Part shown: positions 1 through 5,377 of the stretch, in pieces
Layout of the letters: each line of letters opens with the position of its first letter
How positions within the stretch are numbered: position 1 is the stretch's first letter
DNA from: Actinomycetes bacterium
GTDB lineage: Bacteria > Actinomycetota > Actinomycetes > Actinomycetales > JAJYRW01
Assembly (NCBI GenBank): GCA_021793895.1
Contig: JAJYRW010000037.1
Location: forward strand, 1-10,089
Direction: 5' to 3'
DNA: 10,089 nucleotides
Notes under the pieces: generated by a model
The model's database searches: none
What the model was told of the DNA's origin: nothing
The model's input: only the letters and a program-made list of their open reading frames with translations
Program-made: the position numbers and the translations under genes

Positions 1-411
1 AACGACGGTGGTGGAGTCGATCGCCTCGACATAGCGCTTCTGGTTCAGGGTTTTCGGGCGGATCGTGCGGCCGCGCGAACTCAAGATATCGAAGGTGAGC
101 ACATCGGCGGGTCGCTCGCGGGTGGACGACGTGAGCATTTCCGCTGCGCGCTGTACCGCATCGGCGGTAAGAGGCTGCCCGGTTGCAGCAATGTCGATCA
201 ACTCGTCAAATAGTCTTTCGACCAGGGCCACATCGCCCGATTTACCGCGCAGCGTGATGGCGTTGCCCCGCACGTGAATATCAACATCCGCAAATCCGGT
301 CTCTACCGCGCGCAAGACGCTGTCGCCATGACCGAGAAGCGAAAGCATCGGCACCGATTCCGGCACGGTTAAAACGTGTTCGATGCTTGAAGCACCACTT
401 GGTTCACTCAT
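1..411 (-). CDS. phoH: PhoH-family ATPase (PhoH-like / PhoH1), N-terminal part, cut by window edge
   Basis: The reverse strand encodes 137 residues with no stop before the left edge. The protein begins MSEPSGASSIEHVLTVPES and the visible part ends in DILSSRGRTIRPKTLNQKRY followed by VEAIDSTTVV. That block lies immediately before the Walker A loop in PhoH proteins; the ATPase core itself is outside the window. The earlier stretch (about residues 40-75, with VDIHVRGNAITLRG) resembles the small N-terminal KH-like domain of PhoH-like proteins. PhoH proteins are cytoplasmic P-loop ATPases linked to RNA metabolism, usually encoded next to ybeY. Here the gene follows the HIT gene after 62 nt on the same strand. 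No alternative in-frame start codon lies upstream, but the only good Shine-Dalgarno match, AAGGAG at 435-440, is 23 nt from the ATG, which is unusually far. Family assignment is firm; the exact role is not known. Confidence 0.9.
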   Translation of the reverse strand, partial: MSEPSGASSIEHVLTVPESVPMLSLLGHGDSVLRAVETGFADVDIHVRGNAITLRGKSGDVALVERLFDELIDIAATGQPLTADAVQRAAEMLTSSTRERPADVLTFDILSSRGRTIRPKTLNQKRYVEAIDSTTVV

Positions 412-473
412 ATGCGGGCCGTAAGGGGCCGGGTCTCCTTTGGTGGGTTGGTTAAGTTTCTCATTTTGCTTCT

Positions 474-815
474 TTAGCCCGGAGGCCACGTCATGGGTCG
501 CCCGCCCAGCACGTGGCCGTGGACGTGAAATACCGTCTGGCCGGAAGCGCGCCCGGTGTTAAACACGAGTCGGAATTCACCGTCGCACTCGTTCTCAGCG
601 ATTTGGGTACCGGTGGCAATCATTTCGGCCAGCAGGCTCGGATCCACTGCGGAGAGCGAACCAACATCGTTGTGGTGTTCCTTGGGCAACACGAGCACGT
701 GGGTGGGTGCTTGCGGATCGATGTCGCGAATCGCTAACACCCGCTCCGTTTCACTCACCACGTTTGCCGGGGCCTGGCCAGCGGCAATCTGACAAAAAAT
801 ACAGTCACCTTCCAT
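474..815 (-). CDS. HIT-family (histidine triad) nucleotide hydrolase/transferase
   Basis: This 113-residue protein has the family layout. It opens with GDCIFCQIAAGQ, whose CxxC at residues 5 and 8 is a zinc-binding pair in HINT-like proteins. PTHVLVLPKEHH lies in the middle and the histidine triad HVHGHV at residues 97-102 near the end; H99 would be the expected nucleophile. HIT proteins hydrolyse nucleoside phosphoramidates or related nucleotides in the cytoplasm; the substrate here cannot be read from sequence. In many actinobacteria a HIT gene sits between rsmE and phoH, as here, but in this genome a plus-strand lipoprotein gene separates it from rsmE. The ATG has no correctly spaced Shine-Dalgarno. 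It is preceded directly by the 10-bp palindrome GCCTTAAGGC (816-825), and a TAGCCT box (822-827, minus strand) ends 6 nt before the ATG, so a leaderless transcript is possible. Confidence 0.93.
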   Translation of the reverse strand: MEGDCIFCQIAAGQAPANVVSETERVLAIRDIDPQAPTHVLVLPKEHHNDVGSLSAVDPSLLAEMIATGTQIAENECDGEFRLVFNTGRASGQTVFHVHGHVLGGRPMTWPPG

Positions 816-898
816 GCCTTAAGGCTATCGCTGAATGCTGCGGATGCGTAAGTGCTCAACCCGCGATTGACTGAAAGTAAGGCAAATGGAGGTGTGCC

Positions 899-1351
899 AT
901 GCGAAAATTCAGCAAGCACAAACTGTGGATGATCGGCTTTCTCGCAGCGGGCACGCTGGCGTTTAGCGTCGGCTGCGGCTCCCCATCTGAAACGTTTGGC
1001 TTCCATGAAGAGGGCCCGCGCGTTCCAAGTTTTGATCACCCCATCGTGATCGCCCACCCGGTTCGAAACACGACGGTAGAAAGCCCGCTGGTCTTAATGG
1101 GAGATGGGACTTCCCCCTTAGGGGTGGTGGATTATGAGGTGATTAACGATGACAGCGGCCAGATTGCGGATTCCGGTACCACGGAAGCTGGAAGCATGGG
1201 CAAGTTTTCAAAATACACTCAAGAACTCGACTTAGAACCGGGCAATTACACCGTCACGGTCAGCCAGCCCCAGGCCCCGCTTAGTTACGGAAAATCCGAG
1301 CCCTACACCACGTCACTGGGCTTTACGGTCAGCGGTAAGCGCACGCAGTAG
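899..1351 (+). CDS. small lipoprotein with a Gmad2-like immunoglobulin-type domain
   Basis: The gene encodes 150 residues. The N-terminus is a lipoprotein signal: basic MRKFSKHK, a hydrophobic run about 9-22, then FSVGC with the lipid-acceptor cysteine at residue 26, so the mature protein should be anchored outside the membrane. The lipobox is slightly atypical, with Ser at -3. From about residue 48 the sequence follows the Gmad2 pattern: HPIVIAHPVRNTTVESPLVL, then a turn rich in G and D, an EVINDDSG strand, a central GKFSKYTQEL and a closing PGNYTVTV with a final TTSLGFTV strand. Gmad2 domains are beta-sandwich modules first described with spore germination proteins but present in many secreted proteins of non-sporulators; no enzyme activity is implied. 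GGAGG at 888-892 is 6 nt before the ATG. The gene faces rsmE and overlaps its end by 39 nt. Domain call is by pattern only. Confidence 0.85.
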   Translation: MRKFSKHKLWMIGFLAAGTLAFSVGCGSPSETFGFHEEGPRVPSFDHPIVIAHPVRNTTVESPLVLMGDGTSPLGVVDYEVINDDSGQIADSGTTEAGSMGKFSKYTQELDLEPGNYTVTVSQPQAPLSYGKSEPYTTSLGFTVSGKRTQ

Positions 1352-2122
1352 CGACGTTGCCACCAAGCCCGCATTCCGCGCCCGCAACACATGCGGCCCC
1401 AGCGAAATTGGTCGCGCCCCGGCCGCAGTGAACTGCTCCAGTTCCGCCTCGCTGATGCCGCCTTCGGGGCCGATGATGCACCAGATCTGCCCCGCGTTTG
1501 GGAGCCCGGCGCTGTGAATAAGCCCATCAGCGCAGCCCTCATGCGCGATGAGAACGAGTGTTTTGGACGCTTGGGCGTCGGCCGGCTGGGCCGGACCGTC
1601 TTGAGCTGCAGCGCGCGTCGCCTGGCGGATTTCTTCTGTTAGCTGTTGATTTTGGACGACGTCTCGCACCCGGGGTACGTGTGCCCGCCGCGCCTGCTTG
1701 GTCGCCTCCCGCGCGGTGGCCTGCCACTTAAGTCGCGCGCGCTGCGCCTTCGATGCGGGCCACTTGGCGATCGAGCGCTGGGCTTGCCAGGGGATGATTT
1801 CATCCACGCCGGCCTCCGTCATGGCGGCAATCGCTTCATCTCCCCCGCCCTTGATCAGCCCCTGCACAATTGTGATGCGGGGGTGAGCGGGATCTTCACG
1901 CTGTAGCGCGCTGACCGAGATGGAGACTTCTCGACCCGCCACCTGGGTGATGACGCCGGATAAGCGGTGCCCGGCGCCGTCCACAATTTCGAGTTCTTCC
2001 CCGACCTGTCGTCGCTGCACGATTGCGGCGTGGTGGCCCTCCTGCCCCGCCAACACGTAGGTGCTGCCGATGTGTAAGGCGGCGAGGTCTTGTGGTGGAG
2101 CGAGAAAGACGGGCAGGCTCAT
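1313..2122 (-). CDS. rsmE: 16S rRNA (uracil(1498)-N(3))-methyltransferase RsmE
   Basis: The 269-residue protein matches RsmE, a SPOUT-class methyltransferase that makes m3U1498 in 16S rRNA using S-adenosylmethionine. The N-terminal PUA-like part includes LAGQEGHHAAIVQRRQVGEE. The middle carries QGLIKGGGDEAIAAMTEAGV and DEIIPWQAQRSIAKW, matching the family's lysine-rich and W-x-x-x-R/S-rich blocks. The C-terminal knot has IGPEGGISEAELEQF (217-231) and LGPHVLRARNAG (241-252). In most homologues the last block reads LG-x-x-(I/V)LR-T-(E/S)-T-A; here T-x-T is replaced by A-R-N, which is odd because this loop belongs to the SAM-binding knot. The start codon overlaps the dnaJ stop as ATGA (2119-2122), with AAGGAG at 2137-2142, indicating translational coupling. 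The 3' end overlaps the opposing lipoprotein gene by 39 nt. Confidence 0.94.
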   Translation of the reverse strand: MSLPVFLAPPQDLAALHIGSTYVLAGQEGHHAAIVQRRQVGEELEIVDGAGHRLSGVITQVAGREVSISVSALQREDPAHPRITIVQGLIKGGGDEAIAAMTEAGVDEIIPWQAQRSIAKWPASKAQRARLKWQATAREATKQARRAHVPRVRDVVQNQQLTEEIRQATRAAAQDGPAQPADAQASKTLVLIAHEGCADGLIHSAGLPNAGQIWCIIGPEGGISEAELEQFTAAGARPISLGPHVLRARNAGLVATSLLRALTADRKAQ

Positions 2123-3243
2123 CGGCCGGCGAACTTCTCCTTCAAGCGTGAAAATACCCCGTTATTTACGGGAGCTATGCGCGCATCGGGCCGCGCTTCA
2201 TCCCGCTTCTCGGCTAGGTTGCGCAGGAGTTCACTTTGGTCATCGGTGAGATTGCGCGGAACTTCTACCTCGATGTGGGCGTGCAGGTCCCCGCGGCCGG
2301 GGCGCTGGAGGCGGCCCACACCTAAATTGGCCAACTTAATGTGGTCGCCCGGTTGGGTGCCCGGTGCAATGTCGAGTTCCTGCTTGCCGTCCAGGGTGTC
2401 AATTTCCAGGACGGTACCCAGGGCTGCCGCGGTCATCGGGATCGTAATGGTGCAGTGCAGGTCATCGCCCTGGCGGGTAAAGATGTCGTGGGGGCGCTCA
2501 TAGATTTCTACGTACAGGTCGCCGGCTGGTCCCCCGCCCGGGCCAACTTCGCCCTGCTCCGGCATGCGGATGCGTGTGCCAGTGGCCACGCCAGCGGGAA
2601 CATTAATCTTCAGATTGCGCCGCGAACGCACCCGACCCTCACCCGAGCACTCGGTGCACGGTTCGGGGATCACGGTGCCAAAGCCGTGGCAGGCAGAGCA
2701 CTGGGCGGTGGTCATTACTTGCCCCAGGAATGAGCGCGCCACCCGCTGGACGGTTCCGCGCCCACCACACACCTCACAGGTGCGCGGTTCAGTGCCCGGA
2801 GCGCAGCAAGAGCCATCACAAACGCTGCAGACCACGGCCGTGTCAACTGTGACTTCTTCTTCCGTACCAAAGACCGCTTCGGACAGTTCAATATCGAGGC
2901 GCAGCAGCGCGTCCTGGCCACGGCGGCGGCGCGGAATCGGACCCTGCTGGCCCCCGGCGGCGCCACCGAAGAAGGTTTCGAAAATGTCTTCGAAGCCGAA
3001 GCCAGCCCCGCCCCCTTGGCCGCCTCCGGGAGCTGAAGGATCCACGCCCATGTCGTATTGCTGGCGCTTTTCAGCGTTCGATAGCACCTCATAAGCCCGC
3101 GAGACGTCCTTAAAGCGCTCGGCGGCATCCGGCCCGTCAGCGACGTCGGGGTGGAGTTCGCGGGCGAGCTTGCGGTAGGCACGCTTGATCTCAGTGGCGC
3201 TGGCATCGCGGGAGACGCCCAGAACTTCGTAGTAGTCGGTCAC
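2119..3243 (-). CDS. dnaJ: molecular chaperone DnaJ (Hsp40 class A, DnaJ2 type)
   Basis: The gene encodes a full-length class A J-protein of 374 residues from the GTG at 3243, or 377 from the ATG at 3252. Numbered from the GTG, the J domain (1-65) has HPD at 31-33, which stimulates DnaK ATPase. A Gly/Phe-rich linker with GFGFEDIFETFFGG follows at about 73-100. Four zinc-finger repeats sit at 139-146, 156-163, 182-189 and 196-203, then the two client-binding beta domains. The first repeat reads CSVCDGSC, with Cys in place of the last Gly of CxxCxGxG; the zinc ligands are intact. I prefer the GTG start because AGGA at 3252-3255 is 8 nt from it, whereas the ATG has no Shine-Dalgarno, and the resulting VTDYYEVLGV is a common DnaJ N-terminus. 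The gene follows hrcA by about 40 nt and overlaps rsmE by 4 nt, so it should be under HrcA/CIRCE control. Confidence 0.96.
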   Translation of the reverse strand: MTDYYEVLGVSRDASATEIKRAYRKLARELHPDVADGPDAAERFKDVSRAYEVLSNAEKRQQYDMGVDPSAPGGGQGGGAGFGFEDIFETFFGGAAGGQQGPIPRRRRGQDALLRLDIELSEAVFGTEEEVTVDTAVVCSVCDGSCCAPGTEPRTCEVCGGRGTVQRVARSFLGQVMTTAQCSACHGFGTVIPEPCTECSGEGRVRSRRNLKINVPAGVATGTRIRMPEQGEVGPGGGPAGDLYVEIYERPHDIFTRQGDDLHCTITIPMTAAALGTVLEIDTLDGKQELDIAPGTQPGDHIKLANLGVGRLQRPGRGDLHAHIEVEVPRNLTDDQSELLRNLAEKRDEARPDARIAPVNNGVFSRLKEKFAGR

Positions 3244-3251
3244 AGACTGCA

Positions 3252-3255
3252 TCCT
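3252..3255 (-). promoter_or_regulatory. ribosome binding site deciding the dnaJ start
   Basis: AGGA on the minus strand lies 8 nt before the GTG at 3241-3243 and overlaps the upstream ATG at 3250-3252. This favours initiation at the GTG, because the upstream ATG would have no usable Shine-Dalgarno of its own. Confidence 0.55.
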
Positions 3256-3282
3256 GATATCACTTAACTTTTTGACAATCGG

Positions 3283-4299
3283 TTAACTGGCAAGAATTCG
3301 AGAGACGTAGCGCGCCACCGCACGCACCGTCGCTATCGAGGTCGGGTAGTTCATCCGGGTGGGGCCCAGCACGCCCATTCGGGCTCGTACATCGTCACCA
3401 ACGCCGTAGCCGGCGGACACCAGCGAGGTCTCAACCAGACCGGCGTGGATGTTCTCCGCACCGATTCGCACCGCGACGTCGTGGGCGTCCTCCGCCATTT
3501 CGTGTAGCAATCTCAGTAACACTACGTGCTCCTCGATTGCGTCTAGCACTGGGGATATCGAGCGGGTGAAGTCAATGTCGGCCCGGGCCAGGTTCGCGGT
3601 GCCGGCCAGGACCACGCGATCTTCGACCTCATCGACCAGCGCCTGGGTCAGCGCGGCGCTGATTTCGTTGATGGTGGCGTGCAGATGCGGCGGGAAAGTT
3701 TGCACCACCTCGGCCATGGCATCGCTAAGGGCCGAGGTGCGCAGCCCCGAGGTGGCGGCATTGATGCGCACGCGAACCTCCCCCAGCGTGGCCTCATCTA
3801 GGTCGGCATCAGTTTCGATTGTGCGCTGCTGGACGCGCCCAGCGTCGGTGATGACCACCAGCAAAATGCGCCGTTCGCCCACGGAAATGAGCTCAATATG
3901 GCGCACCGAGCTGCGTTTCAACGACGGGTATTGCACGATGGCGACCTGCTGGGTCAGTTGCGCCAGCAGCCGCACCGTGCGCTCAACAATGTCATCCAGG
4001 TCGTGGGCGCCATCGAGCAGTTTTTGGATCGCGCGCCGCTCGGCCGGGTTCAGCGGCTTGACGGTGGAGATTTGATCCACAAAGTAGCGATAGCCCTTAT
4101 CGGTGGGAATGCGACCTGCCGAAGTATGGGGCTGGGCGATCAGACCGGCCTCTTCCAAGGCGGCCATGTCATTGCGGATCGTGGCGGGCGACACGCCGAG
4201 ACGGTGGCGCTCAGCCAGTGCCCGGGAACCCACTGGTTCTCGCGTATCGACATAATCTTCCACAATCGCGCGCAAAACTGCCAGTTTGCGATCCTCCAT
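3283..4299 (-). CDS. hrcA: heat-inducible transcription repressor HrcA
   Basis: From the ATG at 4299 the protein has 338 residues, the usual HrcA length. The N-terminal winged helix holds the diagnostic block LGVSPATIRNDMAALEEAGL (34-53) followed by PHTSAGRIPTDKGYRYFVD (57-75). The remainder is the GAF-like and dimerisation region, with the family ending GPTRMNYPTSIATVRAVARY. HrcA binds the CIRCE inverted repeat and represses heat-shock operons; GroESL helps it fold in well-studied species. The open frame extends to 4350, but that extension runs through the CIRCE operator, and AGGAGG at 4309-4314 is 9 nt from the ATG at 4299, so the shorter start is chosen. A GTG one codon upstream (4302, spacer 6 nt) is the only credible alternative. 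hrcA leads the hrcA-dnaJ-rsmE operon and should repress itself. Confidence 0.97.
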   Translation of the reverse strand: MEDRKLAVLRAIVEDYVDTREPVGSRALAERHRLGVSPATIRNDMAALEEAGLIAQPHTSAGRIPTDKGYRYFVDQISTVKPLNPAERRAIQKLLDGAHDLDDIVERTVRLLAQLTQQVAIVQYPSLKRSSVRHIELISVGERRILLVVITDAGRVQQRTIETDADLDEATLGEVRVRINAATSGLRTSALSDAMAEVVQTFPPHLHATINEISAALTQALVDEVEDRVVLAGTANLARADIDFTRSISPVLDAIEEHVVLLRLLHEMAEDAHDVAVRIGAENIHAGLVETSLVSAGYGVGDDVRARMGVLGPTRMNYPTSIATVRAVARYVSRILAS

Positions 4300-4308
4300 C
4301 ACGGCACA

Positions 4309-4314
4309 CCTCCT
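4309..4314 (-). promoter_or_regulatory. ribosome binding site of hrcA
   Basis: AGGAGG on the minus strand lies 9 nt before the ATG at 4297-4299 and 6 nt before the adjacent GTG at 4300-4302. It excludes the longer reading frame that starts at 4350 as the translated form. Confidence 0.75.
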
Positions 4315-4323
4315 CACCCAAAA

Positions 4324-4350
4324 CCAGCACTCTACCCCTTCGAGTGCCAA
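4324..4350. promoter_or_regulatory. CIRCE operator (HrcA binding site)
   Basis: On the plus strand the left half reads CCAGCACTC (4324-4332), followed by a 9-nt spacer (4333-4341), and the right half reads GAGTGCCAA (4342-4350). The CIRCE consensus is TTAGCACTC-N9-GAGTGCTAA. The central GCACTC/GAGTGC cores and the 9-nt spacer are exact; the mismatches are CC for TT at the left end and C for T near the right end. The site lies 24 nt upstream of the hrcA ATG and abuts a likely hrcA -10 box, so HrcA bound here would block its own operon. It also sits 43 nt from the DUF3097 start and may influence that promoter. Confidence 0.95.
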
Positions 4351-4378
4351 TCTTACGCCCTTTGGGTGAAATAGTTTC
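4350..4378 (-). promoter_or_regulatory. candidate promoter of the hrcA-dnaJ-rsmE operon
   Basis: Minus strand: a -10-like TAAGAT at 4350-4355 is preceded after 17 nt by a weak -35-like GAAACT at 4373-4378. The predicted transcript start would fall inside the CIRCE element, the normal arrangement for HrcA repression. The -10 box is reasonable and the -35 poor, so the position rests mainly on the -10 and the operator. Confidence 0.45.
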
Positions 4379-4380
4379 GT

Positions 4381-4386
4381 TAGTGT
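4381..4386 (+). promoter_or_regulatory. candidate -10 box for a leaderless DUF3097 transcript
   Basis: TAGTGT (TAnnnT) ends 7 nt before the GTG at 4394, and no Shine-Dalgarno is present. Transcription starting at or next to the GTG would give a leaderless mRNA, which is common in actinobacteria. No convincing -35 is visible, and the region is shared with the divergent hrcA promoter. Confidence 0.4.
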
Positions 4387-4393
4387 TCCCCCT

Positions 4394-5230
4394 GTGATGG
4401 ATCGCTATGGCTTTGATGTTCTGGCTAATACGGAACCAAAAAAGGCGGCGCTGCCGCGAGTCCCTGCCGAACTGGGCTTGGTGGTGGAGGATGTTGACAC
4501 CGGCTGGGTGGGCGCAATTGTTCGCGTTGAGCGCACGGCGGGTATGCCCGTAGTGGCATTAGAAGACCGCTACGGCAAGGTCCGTTCCTTTCCGCTTGGT
4601 CCCGGTTTTTGGGTAGATGGCCAGCCCATTGAACTGGTTCCACCGGCGCGGCAAGGGAGCGAAAAGCCAGCAAGGACGGCGTCCGGATCGATCGCGGTGA
4701 ACCAGCGCCGGGCGCGGGTGGCACGGGGGTCACGCATTTGGGTGGAGGGTCGCCACGATGCCGAATTAGTGGAAAAGGTTTGGGGCGACGACCTGCGAAT
4801 TGAAGGGGTCGTTGTGGAGTATCTCGAGGGCATTGATCATCTGGCTGATCGATTGATCGATTTCGGGCCGGGCGCGGGTAAGCAAGTGGGCGTCCTAGTC
4901 GATCACCTGGTTCCCGGATCGAAGGAATCGCGTATCGCGGCAGATATTCATCGGCAGTTTGGTAGCAGCGTGCTGGTATTAGGCCATCCGTATGTTGACG
5001 TGTGGCAGGCGGTTCGGGCGCAGCGGTTGGGATTGAAAAGCTGGCCAGATATCCCGCGTGGTATCGAATGGAAGCGTGGAATATTAGCCCATTTGAATAT
5101 GCCAAATTCTGATCAAAAAGATGTTGCCAATGGTTGGAAATGGATTTTGTCCCGGGTGCGTGACTATCGGGATTTAGATGCCGCGTTACTGGGTCGCGTC
5201 GAGGAACTGATCGATTTTGTGACCCAATAG
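4394..5230 (+). CDS. DUF3097 family protein
   Basis: The protein has 278 residues from the GTG at 4394; the next codon, ATG at 4397, is an equally possible start. I recognise the DUF3097 pattern: DRYGFDVLA at the start, PAELGLVVEDVDTGWVGAIV (24-43), the beta-rich LEDRYGKVRSFPLGPGF (56-72), then PARTASGSIAV, RIWVEGRHDAELVEKVWGDD (114-133), VLVDHLVPGSKESRIAAD (167-184), GHPYVDVWQAV, and the closing LLGRVEELIDFVT. The function of the family is not established. The VEGRHDAE block followed about 50 residues later by VDHLVPGSKE is reminiscent of TOPRIM domains such as RNase M5, though His-Leu follows the aspartate where TOPRIM has x-Asp. The gene diverges from hrcA across a 94-nt gap containing CIRCE and appears to be leaderless. 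The family call is strong; any nucleic-acid role is inference. Confidence 0.92.
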   Translation: MMDRYGFDVLANTEPKKAALPRVPAELGLVVEDVDTGWVGAIVRVERTAGMPVVALEDRYGKVRSFPLGPGFWVDGQPIELVPPARQGSEKPARTASGSIAVNQRRARVARGSRIWVEGRHDAELVEKVWGDDLRIEGVVVEYLEGIDHLADRLIDFGPGAGKQVGVLVDHLVPGSKESRIAADIHRQFGSSVLVLGHPYVDVWQAVRAQRLGLKSWPDIPRGIEWKRGILAHLNMPNSDQKDVANGWKWILSRVRDYRDLDAALLGRVEELIDFVTQ

Positions 5231-5243
5231 CGTCCAGGCGTGC

Positions 5244-5278
5244 CGCGTTTTCGCCGCCATGGCGGGATTTAAGACGCG
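5244..5278 (+). terminator. possible hairpin downstream of the DUF3097 gene
   Basis: An outer 8-bp arm, CGCGTTTT (5244-5251) with AAGACGCG (5271-5278) and one G-U pair, encloses an inner CCGC/GCGG stem (5254-5257 with 5262-5265) closed by CATG. There is no proper T-run after it, so it may be an inefficient terminator, a processing site or chance. Confidence 0.3.
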
Positions 5279-5298
5279 TAACGTTTCTTCCGATATTG

Positions 5299-5328
5299 CT
5301 GACAGGGCCCCCTATCTGTCGATAAGGT
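5299..5328 (+). promoter_or_regulatory. candidate promoter of the DUF4870 gene
   Basis: CTGACA (5299-5304, five of six matches to TTGACA) is followed after 16 nt by GATAAG (5321-5326), or after 18 nt by TAAGGT (5323-5328). It lies about 50 nt upstream of the ATG at 5378, which has GGGAG at 5367-5371 as ribosome binding site. Confidence 0.35.
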
Positions 5329-5377
5329 CGGCTCGTTCAAGGAAGTTTTTCTTCTTTGTCAGTAAAGGGAGATTCAA

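Noticed and set aside
755..1057. Minus-strand open frame overlapping the lipoprotein gene and the HIT start
   Set aside because: It covers the lipoprotein signal sequence in antisense, has no domain, and conflicts with the clear GGAGG-ATG of the plus-strand gene.
2564..3094. Plus-strand open frame (176 codons) opposite dnaJ
   Set aside because: Low-complexity Ser/Pro/Arg composition, antisense to the conserved DnaJ zinc-finger region; a shadow of a GC-rich gene.
3449..4075. Plus-strand open frame (208 codons) opposite hrcA
   Set aside because: Ser/Thr/Arg-rich shadow of hrcA with no family pattern or ribosome binding site.
4300..4350. Extended HrcA N-terminus from the start at 4350
   Set aside because: The extension is encoded by the CIRCE operator and ribosome binding site, and the added residues match no HrcA pattern.
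4425..5105. Long minus-strand open frame (226 codons) opposite DUF3097
   Set aside because: It lies wholly antisense to a well-recognised family protein, is Pro/Arg-rich as expected from a shadow frame, and has no recognisable domain.
5254..5265. Perfect palindrome CCGCCATGGCGG as a stand-alone terminator
   Set aside because: No usable loop and no T-run; kept only as the inner part of a weak larger hairpin.
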